NCBI GenBank assembly: GCA_037951105.1
Contig: JBAMJV010001323.1
Span: forward strand, 118,150-182,149
Direction: 5' to 3'
From: Echinarachnius parma
Taxonomy: Eukaryota > Echinodermata > Echinoidea > Clypeasteroida > Echinarachniidae
DNA: 64,000 nucleotides
The notes under the pieces are model-generated. The model did no database searches and was not told the DNA's origin. It saw only the letters and a list, made by a program, of their open reading frames with translations. Below, in pieces: positions 1 through 10,742 of this stretch. The number at the start of each line of letters is the position of its first letter. Position 1 is the stretch's first letter. Made by a program: the position numbers and the translations under genes.

Positions 1-114
1 AAGGTTAAACTGTTCCCTGCTTGAGTTTGCAATCTCCATAGAGTTAAAACATAGCCTTATAGGGTCTGGTAGGTATTGGTTTGTAACATGTTTGTGTAAA
101 GCAGTATTATGCCT

Positions 115-458
115 TTAAAGGGACTCAGTAACATTGTACAAATCCTCACAATCCAATGGAATTCTAGCGGTTCCCTCATACCTTGTTTTATTTTCCATTT
201 CGTTCAAAAGATATTTACGATTGAACTGTTCGGATATGAAATTATCTACGGGACCTTTTCATCCATGTACAAAGTAAGTGCAATGAGTGAGTGAATTATC
301 ACTTTGCATTTTCGCTCATTTCTCGGCCAAATAACATCCAATTATAACTTGAAATGTTCACACATTACTTTCTGGACATATCAGATCACACAAATACACA
401 TTTTATTAACCACGTATCACTTTTTTGCACTTGTCAACACAGTTACTAGATCCTTTAA
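115..458. repeat. MITE family X, copy 1
   Basis: About 344 bp. The left end reads TTAAAGGGACTCAGTAAC and the right end GTTACTAGATCCTTTAA, so the termini are inverted repeats lying inside TTAA. The interior (cattt..cgctcatt..tcggcc, then a 'catatcagatcacac' block) recurs at 803-1186, 1580-1960, 49461-49853, 51117-51481 and around exon 1 of the SLC17 genes. There is no coding capacity. It looks like a non-autonomous DNA element; the transposase class is unknown, and the TTAA ends suggest a piggyBac- or Kolobok-type target. Confidence 0.7.
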
Positions 459-802
459 AAGTGAGACACAATCATTTACTCATAACTAATACCCATCTAC
501 TTATATTATCAGATTAAATCTATATTTATTTGTTTGATCACTCTTTTCATTACAAAATGATAGGTGTGTTAAATGTGTTTAAAGCGTTAAAATGTGCCCA
601 ACACTTATACAAATGTAAAAGAAGGGTTTATAAATAAGCATATTAAGGCGATTGTTGAAATCTAGTCACGCCTATAGCTCATTTGGCATATTAATTGTAG
701 GCTACACGTAATTATATTTCATCTGAGTGACTAAATTGTTTTGTTGGTTTTGTACACATTTACAATTTTGCACATGTCGCCAAAGTTATTAGATCCCTTG
801 AA

Positions 803-1186
803 TTAAGGGGATGTTGTAAGTTTGTTGACATGTGCAAAAAGCGATGAATGGTTTATAAAATGTATATTGTTGTGCTCTGATATAATCCTGTGTGACAATT
901 TTACGTTAAATGGATATTACATGGCCAAGTTATGAGCGAAAATGCAAAATGATATTCGATAACTCATTGCACTGCCTCAGTCTGTACACCGTTATGATTT
1001 TCCAGTGGAAAATTAAAAATCCGAACGCTTCAATCATAACTATCTTTTTAACGAAGTGGAAATTCGAAAACTCGAAACCTGTTCCATGCTTCTATTGGTG
1101 ATAGTGATACGAATACAACTCGTTTTGGGAAAATAGAATTTCAAAGTACGATCATTCGGACAATGTTACTAAATTATATCTCTTTA
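803..1186. repeat. MITE family X, copy 2 (opposite orientation)
   Basis: Starts TTAAGGGGATGTTGTAAG and ends near 'caatgttactaaattatatc'. It aligns in reverse complement with the copies at 115-458 and 1580-1960. Immediately left, at about 770-800, lies a separate X-type right end (GTTATTAGATCCCTTG), so two X fragments abut here. Confidence 0.6.
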
Positions 1187-1579
1187 GACGAGTGTTGCAT
1201 GAATATCATGATTTTAGTGTGTACTTGCCTTCTTCACAAACTTATAATACAGTAATATTCGTTGCAGATTTGTATGGATTTAATCTCTTCATGTAATATT
1301 ATACTATAATATTGCCAAAAATACTTGGATTAAGCATTGCCAAGAGGGAATACTTCAATTTAATTTGGCACCTAGGCAATCAAATGATATATGCTCACGA
1401 TATGGACCCAATCTATAATATTTATTGTTATGATCGATGCAATTTTGACAGGATTATGAGGAACGGGACCCAGTTAACGACCTCACCTTTGACCAATAGC
1501 AGTAATCATACTGCTGTTTATCATGCCGTGTTCCTATGGCAACGAAATAACCTAAAACACTACGATTCTGTCTGGACCG

Positions 1580-1960
1580 TTAAATGGATCTAGTAACTTT
1601 GTCCAAATCCACAAAACTTAATTAGAAATCTAGGGGTTCTCTCATACCGAGTTGTATCCGTATTACCAATAGAAGTGTGGTACAGGTTTTTGTGTTTCAA
1701 ATTTCCCTTTTGCTATGTATTTACGATAAGTGTTTGAATGTTTAACTATCCACTGGATAGTAATAGCCGTGTACAAAGTTTGTGCAATGGGGTTGATAGG
1801 GAATATCACTTTGCATTTTTGCTCATTACTCGGCCATAACATCAATTTAACGTGATATTTTCACACATTACTTAGTGGACATATCAGATCACAAACACCT
1901 ACATTTTATCAAACATTGATCACTTGTTCACATGTCAACAACGTTACTAGATCCCTTTAA
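1580..1960. repeat. MITE family X, copy 3
   Basis: Left end TTAAATGGATCTAGTAAC, right end GTTACTAGATCCCTTTAA: matching inverted termini of about 18 bp inside TTAA. Its length of 381 bp is close to the other copies. Confidence 0.7.
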
Positions 1961-1984
1961 CATTTGTTTAACCCGCTTGGTATA

Positions 1985-2064
1985 TTAACCCGCTGATGCC
2001 AAACTGATATAGGGTCTGCGGAGAATGTGCGTTATACCAAAATAACTCGTCCTCGATGGGTTAA
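1985..2064. repeat. Tiny TTAA element (about 80 bp)
   Basis: Begins TTAACCCGCTGATGCC and ends CCTCGATGGGTTAA, with 'gcgttataccaaaat' inside. A second copy (31366-31458) sits nested in another element and there shows a clean TTAA target duplication, which identifies this as a mobile micro-element and not a chance hairpin. Confidence 0.6.
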
Positions 2065-3515
2065 AACGAATTTAAAAAGGAAGGGAAAATTCTTATAGTA
2101 GGCTACTGCGAGTAAAACGCAATGTGACACGTAATAGAGGATCTTACGCAAAGTAAGATAGATGCCTTAATCTACATAATGTATATATGTATTATCGATT
2201 ATAACAAACCTCTAGGTTTCGTCGTCACACTGCCGCAGAATAAAACAAGTTGATATTCTTTACATTATAATCACATTATTCTTCGTATTATATGCTTTCA
2301 GATTATGGAGCTTTAAACCTTTTCTTACGTCGGCATGAAGGATTCAAAATCGTACCCTATTTGCCAAAAAGAAAGGAAAGAAAAATACAACGACACCTAT
2401 TATATTTGTAATAAAAAGTCATCCTAGTCGGGCTGTTAGATCACGTTTTCCCGAGGTTGCCAAATACGTATACCTCTAATATAATCCTTGGTGATATAAT
2501 GCACTAGTCAAAGAGATTACAATTAATTGAGGCTGATACACATGTAAGTCTGGAGGCGTATGCTGTCTAGTAAAGAAAGGATTTTAACAACACCATTATA
2601 AAAGAAAACAGTATAACGGGCTGGTGGTTACTATAATATTAAACTGAACTCCCCAACAGACAGAGGTGTAATGTTATATATTATTCACAGGGGTGTGTTT
2701 ATCTTCACTAGTTTAACCCACGGGCTATGTGATTTATGCTAATCTTTATCAAATGAGATGGTTTACCTGAAACATGTTTCGAAACGGTTATTATGAGTTT
2801 GTCGGACGAAGATAAACGCAACCATGTATCTAGAGGAAGTCTAACAAGACATGTTGCGTTATTAACAGGGGTGTGTTTATCCAATCTTCTTCATCCCATA
2901 CAACAAAACGTTAAAATGCGGTTCAGACCTATCATCAGGCAAATCAAGTGAAAGATGAAGCCTGGTATATGTTTCAAAACTATTATCAAGCGCTAAACGA
3001 GAAGAGAGAAACGCATCTCAAGTAAGCCTATACGCATAATTATGAAGCCTATCAAGACAGCAGCGAGTTTCTCAATGACAAGATTCTCGGAAGAAGCATT
3101 ACTACAATCCTCGCCGTCAGCATCTCTCTGCGATGTTTACTCTGCAACTTTCCTTTCCTCTACTCTTTTAAATGCTTTGACAGAAGAACAAAAAAGAGCT
3201 TCTTGTTAATTAAGTTTTAGGAATCGAGGTGGATATTTAAATAATCCATACTCCAAACCTCCAGAGCAAAAACTAAAATCAAATTTTCTTAGACAGTCAC
3301 ATTTCATCAATACCATTCTGTCCTCTAAAACGTTATAAGACACACTTCTAACGCAAATACCGTTTCTCTATCATCAATTATCATTTTGCCAATTATCAGG
3401 TGTGTTTATCAATTGTTTAAAGCCCATATATTATGCGTGTTCAATCATTATGAAGGCTAACATGGTAACTATAATTATTGTCGATAAACGCAATTTGTTT
3501 TGATATGTACAATCA
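2065..3515. other. Non-coding stretch with three short hairpin-like repeats
   Basis: No supportable gene. Three related segments start with GTGTGTTTATC (about 2690, 2868 and 3400). The first and third end with GATAAACGCAA (about 2822 and 3496); the second ends less clearly near 3017. The start and end are inverse complements, so these look like decayed short inverted-repeat elements. Confidence 0.4.
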
Positions 3516-3690
3516 AACCTGTGTATAGTGACCGCCCGAGGTAAACAAAACTAGTAGCCGCTGCAGGCAGGTGGCCTCTATAGATAGGTTTCATAGCATT
3601 GTTTTTCTTAGCAGGGGATCACTTTCGATGGCCACTATAGGCAGGTTGGCTGCTATAGACAGGTGGCCACTTATACAGGTTTGACTGTAT
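3516..3690. repeat. Solitary copy of the 'cagtcaaacctgtgtatagtg' repeat
   Basis: Starts 'tcaaacctgtgtatagtgac' and ends with the reverse complement 'cacttatacaggtttgac', with internal 'gctatagacaggtggcc' units. The same monomer forms a roughly 13-copy tandem array at 47801-49000. Here it is a short inverted pair, which may be the mobile parent form. Confidence 0.5.
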
Positions 3691-5979
3691 ATTCAACATT
3701 GCCATTTTAACATGATGTTGAAAAGGTGCGTTTTGACATGGGTTTCTATAGATGGTATAGAATGTTGTTTCTAGCAACGAAGGTCATGTGTTCATGCTTT
3801 CTTTGTGTAAATGAAAATGAATAAAACAAATTGCTAAATTGATGCAAATTTAACAGGACAATGTTAGATCGGGTTCATGACTAGTAAAATGTTTTTTTTT
3901 TACTGCATGTTGATTACATTATACATGTTTGTACTCGGCTACGAAATAATGTTTATATTGCATCTATTTATCTCGTTTTTTATTCTAAATGGTTACCAAA
4001 GTTCGCGACAAACAAATAGTACATAAGTAATCCCCCAAAAGAAACCAATTAATTTGCCATAACAGTATAGTATTATTACCTATTTTTCGCATGATGCATT
4101 TATAAATGTTGTCAATGAAATATTAAAGAGCATCTAAGCTTATGTATAGTTTATTTGTTTTCGATATATTTGATTGTCATAAGTATTTTCTTTGATCTTA
4201 TGAACATATTGTTCTTACTTTTATAGAGTTCCGTTTCAAATTTAGCAAGTATGATTTAAAAGCTCTTAGATGAATGTGTTTGATTATAACCAATACAACT
4301 ATAGTAAGCCTATAGTATACCTACTTAAACTTACCTTTTTGAGAAAAACAAAACTTTGCAGAAATCTTCAAGAATCCGTATCATCCGTTAGCGGTCATGA
4401 TGGTTTTAATAAATTTAAACCGTTGATTGAAATAAAAACACACGAAAATCCGTTATATTCACAGACTCTAAACGGGATCTAAACCATAACCGAATGCCCG
4501 CATTGCATCCAAGATGGAAAGTATCATGAATGAGTGTTCCTTGCTTTCCAATCGTACGTCTTCAGATGGTAAAGAGACTCCGGTGAAATATGTATGACAC
4601 CACCGACGTTAGAAAACGAAAAAACAAAAAAAAATACGTTGTTTCTTTAAAACCAGATTGTTCTTGGTGTCACAAATTATTACGCATCGCACCGGCAGAT
4701 TGTCGACGAGTTTCCAAGTGGTAGATGGATCCTGATTGACATCATTCAATTATCGATACACTGACGCGATTCCAGTTTGAATAGTTAACCCTTAACAAAC
4801 TGGAGAGGTAAATGTATGTACCTGTATCTGTATAATGTATTGCATAGTGCGACTTTGCACGATCGTACCAGCGCGGCGCTCTGCGGATTAAATGCTGGTT
4901 CTCCTCGTGTTTTTTTTTCTTTCGAAGGCTCTTCAAAACAAACCAAAAAAACGCAACCGCGATCCCCGATGCGAGTGCATTAGCAATGTTATCTAGTAAC
5001 TGGTGGTGTTAGCACGGTAAACAAAGTGACACGGGTATATACGTACGCTATATTCCCCCGAAGAAAATGCTCGAGTATTTGAGTAGTGTACACTTCATTA
5101 GTAGGAGACAACAATCCTGACAAAAAACCCCACCGTATTTGTCTAGAATACAACAACAGAGAAAAAAAGTTTGGTGGAATAGAATCAGAGAAGCTGGTGG
5201 TGGTGGTGTCTTTGATCTGAAGAGTCATTAGCAACGCATCCCTGAGTCAATAAGAGCAGAATGGGTCTGACCGTATACCCCTTTTCTGTTCCCTCTTCAC
5301 GCGGCGCTGCACTTATTACCCCCATATGTAGGAGGCTAGGAGCCCTACTCACCTTAATAATTCACTCATGCGCGGAATCTGCGCATGTGGATGGTGGACT
5401 GCCACATGAAATTAAAATAAAAGGTTTTAACGTTTACACACGTTGGTCGTAACAGTTGCTAGCTAGGTTCTCGTTTCGATTCTGCGAAAGATCCTCCATT
5501 TTCTTGCTGAGCATTATCCCATTACCCCATCCATCTAACGCTAGGAACCCTTATCCTTTCTTTTTGTATAAATTATAAACATCGCGTCAAACAATGAATT
5601 TTCGCAGGCCACCACAAATATAACATAATTATTTTATCTTCAAATAAAACACCAGTTTCCCGGTTGCGGCAGAAAACGTGCATATCAAACTTTTCCCATA
5701 ATACATGACATTTTGTTTTGAAAAAAAAAGAAAATACCACCGAATATAGCAGCCTCCCTTTTTCTGTATTCCCCACTTTTCTGTTATGATCACACATTTG
5801 CTCTAAAGCAGTACAGATCGTTCATAACATGCAATAGAGATACAACTAAATTGCAATAGTGTATGCATTGCAGTTGTTTTTATTACAATTTTGCTGCTTT
5901 GAGTCGATTTCGTGTGTTTATATGTTTTTGTGTGAATCATGTTAGATATATATTGTTGAAAATGTAAAACAAATATGTT
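3691..5979. other. No gene recognised
   Basis: AT-rich sequence with only short open frames, without splice-flanked coding structure or recognisable motifs on either strand. A somewhat GC-richer patch at about 5230-5450 is open for 63 codons from an ATG, but nothing in it resembles a known family. Confidence 0.5.
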
Positions 5980-6290
5980 TAGTCTATGATAAATTGGAGC
6001 GTTTTAACAGTTTGAACACTCATCACACTGTGAGCGCACTGTGATCAAACTGTGAACACACTGTGAACACACTGTCACCACAGTGTAAAATTGCCTGTGT
6101 TCACAATGTGTAAAATAGTTTGCTCACACTGTGTATCAGAGCAGTTTCACAATGTGTTCACAGTGTGTATACAGTGTGATTAGTGTTCGCGCTGTTCAAA
6201 CGCTCACATTTATCATAGTCTACAGTATGTTCGCACTGTGGTCCACACTGTGAAATACAGTGTGTTCACACTGTGGCACACTGTGTTCTT
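5980..6290. repeat. Palindromic element filled with CACACTGTG repeats
   Basis: The outer arms 'AGTCTATGATAAAT' (5981) and 'ATTTATCATAGTCT' (about 6208-6221) are inverse complements, continuing inward as GAGCGTTT..AACAG. The inside and the adjacent right flank hold more than a dozen CACTGTG/CACAGTG words in both orientations. It is probably a foldback MITE of about 243 bp with a simple-repeat core extending to 6290. Confidence 0.6.
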
Positions 6291-7996
6291 TCTGGTATGG
6301 CTTAAACCATTCACTGACAACGCCAGTTGGGTGCGTGGTATGACATAACCCCGGGGGTGCATTGAGAACAATATGAATAATATTTACTGTACGGTTCATG
6401 AGCTCTCAAAGAAGAGGATTAATTATATTGCTTTGCGGTCTGATTAGCATTTGCAATAGAATTTATTGAAATTGCCCCCTAGGTGTATATTCAGTTATAA
6501 TTATATTTTACTTTATATGTGATTCAAAAGGTGTTCAAGGGCACATTATTGATTTTCCATTGGATAATGGAAGTTTAGTTTCAAATTGACATCTCTGTGT
6601 CTTTATGACAGTCGTGTGTTTGTGTTTGTAAGTACATGTATTTTCGTATCCATGATAATTATGATGTCCATACTTATTTCATACAATTGTGTATAAAGAC
6701 TATTATCATTATCATATAATGCATATTGATCAAAAATATAATTGTCAGCCTTATGCTGCCTTGAAATTACGTCTGACGTTTGAGTTTGTATATAGTTGGT
6801 TAATATTACATTTGGCCTACGTTTGTTCATGAGAATATCATTGAACCAAACTCAATACAGTAATTAGGAATTATTTTCACGATCAACGTTTTAAAAGACA
6901 TTTTGAAGTTCAACACTATGCAAATAAGTTCTGAAAAAGAGGCTTGCTACATTTCTTTTTAATTTGTCAGTGTTTTTCTTTTTGATTAGGAAGCGTTTTC
7001 AAATGAAAAAAATAGCAAAAATAAACATGAGCAAACATTTGGTGTTTTAGGTACAGGCAACCGTCACAAGAGCTCTCTAGCTCAGTTGGTAGAGCATCGG
7101 TCTACATGGCCTGACCATCCGGAGGTCTCGGATTCCGGGGGGAAACACCCCAACAAAATATTTTGTCTTAATGATACATTCTTATGGTAGCATTATAGGT
7201 ATGTTTTTGCCAAAATTTGACGTAATTATGGTCAAAATTTTGTCAATGTATGCGAATTTAGCCAACATTAATTTTAGCAAAATGTTGGTAAACATTTCCT
7301 TGCTCTTTTTCGTTTATAGCATATATTTCTGGTCAGTAAAATAGTTCAAAATTATAACGAAATATTGAATCATGCGGGTTATACGACAGTTAGATATCAT
7401 GGCGTTCATTTGGTTGGTAGAATTTTGGTAGAAAACAAATACAAAGAAAGAAAAGTCGATTGGAAGATGCATAACTTGATAAATGTTATGAATATTTTTG
7501 TTTGTGATATGGTGATGTTTCAAAAAGATAATGACTGTTCATTCTGTCCCACCCCTTATCTGTCACCTTAAAACAGGACAAACTAAAAAGAACAATGTTA
7601 TTTAACGTGATAAATATATACACGTCAACATTAGATTACACCATTAATTATATGGTTGTTTCTAAAACATGTGTGATCGATTTTAATCAACATCTATGGT
7701 ACTCGCATTCATTTCCAGATGTATATTACATTATTACGGATGACTCACACACTCTCTTCAAAGCCTCTGCATTTGGGTCACCCCCACCTAGTTCGAAAAT
7801 AACATCACTGAACTTACATTTTACACATCATGCACACATAATTCATATTTTTCTGGCTGTATTTATTATATCGCATGTTTCATAAAGACCTGCTAGCTTA
7901 GTTTAATGCTAAGTCTATTTAGGAGGACGTGGCTAAGTATTTAACACATAATCCTGTAGTTAACTGTAATGGTTAGCTTTAAAAAGTGGGTATCTA
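6291..7996. other. No gene recognised; tRNA-like remnant at 7074-7150
   Basis: AT-rich non-coding sequence. At 7074 'ctctctagctcagttggtag' resembles a tRNA D-arm/box A, and at about 7120 'ggaggtctcggattcc' resembles a box B. The two halves do not fold into a clean cloverleaf. It matches the heads of the SINEs at 27780 and 45825, so it is read as a SINE or tRNA pseudogene. Confidence 0.4.
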
Positions 7997-8039
7997 TTAA
8001 CCCTAATCCCACTGGGTTATTTTGGTCACTTGAGTCCAC

Positions 8040-8070
<31 letters not shown>

Positions 8071-8843
8071 TGTTTTGGCCCCCCCCCCCCTCAAATCTCG
8101 GCAACGAATGGACCGATCGACTTGAAAATTGGCACACACGTAAAACAAGTCAAGTAGAATAAGAATATGAAAAAGAAAAAAAAATTGGACCATTATTTTT
8201 TTTTTAAAATAATTAATTAACATTTTGAATATGCAAATTTTGGACGAATTTGGGAGAAAAATTGGGATTTTCATCTAAAATCAAAAGAAATTACAGGATT
8301 TCTTCCGGTTTTCTGTAAAAATACTTTCAAATGATGTTATTCATCATATCCATGTTTTTTATGGTGATAAAATATATCACTAATTTGCATAAATATGCAA
8401 ATTAGTATTCCCGGATTTATCCACATTGTTTTCATTCTTATGTATTTTATTGTTTTTTTGTTGTTGTTGTTTTTTTTTTAAAGAAGAATTTATCTCTGAA
8501 GTGTATGAATTCAACTAATAACAACGAAATAATACAAATTATAATTCAAAGTAACAATTATAACATATTTGGAGTTTGCATGGCATCGGATATAGGAATT
8601 ACATAGAAACCTGTATAAAAATTACATTTTTTTTGTGACGGACGAGCAATTATCGACCTCTAAAATCAGTTCTACAGGTCCGACCGAGGTGAATTATATA
8701 TCAAAACATGCGGGAGACTTGAGAGAAAATAGTCATGAAGTTTGAACGTGAAATTCCAAACGGTCTAGATGCACGTCGAAAAAAAACGACAGGGGGGGGG
8801 GGGGTGCAAAAAGGCCCCCCCCCCCCAGTGGGATTAGGGTTAA
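7997..8843. mobile_element. TTAA-flanked TIR element with poly-G/poly-C ends
   Basis: Left terminus TTAACCCTAATCCCACTGGG, right terminus CCCAGTGGGATTAGGGTTAA: perfect 20-bp inverted repeats including the TTAA. A run of about 29 G lies at 8041-8069 with C-runs following, and mirrored G/C runs lie at about 8791-8827. The interior is AT-rich and non-coding. It is non-autonomous, probably piggyBac- or Kolobok-like by its TTAA target. The motif after the G-run ('tctcggcaacgaatggacc') resembles sequence beside the poly-G tracts upstream of SLC17 exon 1. Confidence 0.7.
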
Positions 8844-10268
8844 GGCTTAACCAGCTAAGCCTAGTTGGGGACTAGGAGATATAGTTTATTGCTCACTAAA
8901 CTGTATATATTATGATCTGAAATAGATTTAGCATGAAATTAAGCTAGCTTGTTTTTTTTTAATGAATATGGGCCCTATCTATTCAAGGAGGTTTTCCTGC
9001 GGAATAACTTTGGTAGCTTGCCGTTTGGTCTACACCAAGTCGGTCTACTTCTATTTCACCCTCTAGGTCTAGTAAAATAATAATACAGTCATAATTCAGA
9101 CGCTTATGATTAGGATTAAGAGTTGAGATTAGGATTGGTTGCTGAGATTTGTGCTAAGGAGTACGGTTCGGGACTGAAGGTCAAGTTTTGAGTCTGGGAA
9201 AATGAAAAGTTCAGACTTTCAGGCATCATGTAATTCACCGAACGAGACGTAATACCAACATGGGTGTAAACCAAGCGTGCAATGACCGTCGACTATAGAG
9301 GGCGCCTTCAAACATATCCGCATTAACTTTGTCAATTTCAACCAAACTCGCTTGTACATGTACCTTGTTGTTTGACACATGGTAACAGAAGAATGAGATG
9401 GGTCTTTAAATTTTTTTAAATGGCTCACTTGTTATGGAAATAAATGAATGAGTGAATTCAAACTCGTTTTAACAACGCTTTTCGTTTGTAGTCAAAAAAT
9501 CAATGGACCATAGAAACTTTAATATGACATAATGTTGCAATTTCATTTGCCTAGGTAATCATTGTTTTTTGTTTGTATGAGACTATCATCCACCATATAG
9601 AATAATCTTACAACTAAAATTGTTATTATGATTGAAGTCTACATAACACAAATTTAAGAGTAGCATCGGAGTATATAGACAGCGATACTTGTTATCAGGC
9701 GGAATCGTCGAGTCAGTGAGCGGCACTGCACTGTCTTACCGCTACTTCATGACACGATGACTACTGCACTATCCACATCCGATCCGGTGTGGGAGCGAAA
9801 AAGGTCCGGCCGCGGAAAAGGTCCGGAAGGACAAGATCCGCGCGCAGCTTATCTTTCGTTGCTAACTTCAATTTGCAAAAATATGGCTGAGAACAAAACT
9901 AAACCCAACCCTAACCCTAAATATGATAGCTATGTTATATTTGGTGACTGCGGTTAGATTTGGTAGCTTAAGTTCAATTTAGTTGCTTTGATTACATTTG
10001 GTTACTAAAACTATGCATTTTGAAGTTAGCAGCAACCTACATTGCACTGCCCGGATAGATGCCGCGGCCAGATCAAATCCGCGACCACACTGGCCAACGA
10101 CATGCCGGTGTATATTTCTGATCCTTTACTTTTTGTCATTCCGGATCGGATGGTGTGCGGTAGGTTGGGATAACTTGAAGGACAATTTGTGTATTACTTG
10201 GTGACAAAGTGGCTGAAGAATACTGATGGTAAATATTCACCGGAAATAATTTATATGAAGAGTTTAGA
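8844..10268. other. No gene recognised (3' flank of the 10.3-12.7 kb gene)
   Basis: Non-coding, with scattered short open frames only. At about 9905 a short 'accctaaccctaa' is telomere-like but has just two units. Confidence 0.4.
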
Positions 10269-10742
10269 CTACGTGTCACCCATGCCCGCATCTCGTGCGA
10301 ATACCAGTCTCATGCGCTCTAACTGGTTGATAGCAGCGTTAAGATCATCGCCGTCATCATCATCAGCGTCTTTGGTTTCATGTTGATGGTGATGATGGTG
10401 GTCGTGATTGTGCTGTAATATGGTTCGCTGGAAGTGAGGCTTTCGCAGTTCGGACAGGAGATTCCCGAAGGGGTCTTTTAACGTTCCCGCGGCTGCAGCT
10501 TCATTACGACGGGAACTGCCGTTTGTTTTTCTTCGGGATTCCCGCCGCGAGCGAGATTGTGATTCGACACTCTGATTGGCTGAACGTAACCCTGGGAGTC
10601 CCGTGGCGCTGTTTTCGAATATTGTCTTCCTTGCTACAGCAGACTCTTGAGTCTCTGTGAACGTCGTTTCACTAGGCGGTCGTTTTTCGGTAGTCGTATT
10701 GGTTGATTGGACAGCAGATTGTGTCTCGAGGGACGGGTTTGT
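10269..10742 (-). CDS. Terminal exon of the unidentified gene
   Basis: A strong acceptor (ttgttcttcctttcag|ACAAAC) opens 157 codons ending at TAG. The base composition (GC-rich, CpG-containing) stands out from the AT-rich flanks. The product is rich in Ser, Thr, Arg and Glu, with a His-tract and an Asp-tract near its end. Confidence 0.55.
   Translation of the reverse strand, partial: TNPSLETQSAVQSTNTTTEKRPPSETTFTETQESAVARKTIFENSATGLPGLRSANQSVESQSRSRRESRRKTNGSSRRNEAAAAGTLKDPFGNLLSELRKPHFQRTILQHNHDHHHHHQHETKDADDDDGDDLNAAINQLERMRLVFARDAGMGDT

Noticed and set aside
7074..7150. tRNA-like sequence
   Set aside because: Box A and box B are recognisable, but the anticodon and T arms do not pair cleanly and the head matches SINEs at 27780 and 45825. 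Treated as a SINE or pseudo-tRNA.
7969..8274. Gly-run and Pro-run open frames (also 38132-38412 and 61945-62301)
   Set aside because: Translation across poly-G/poly-C runs of repeat elements.
9905..9925. Telomere-like CCCTAA units
   Set aside because: Only two units; no array.
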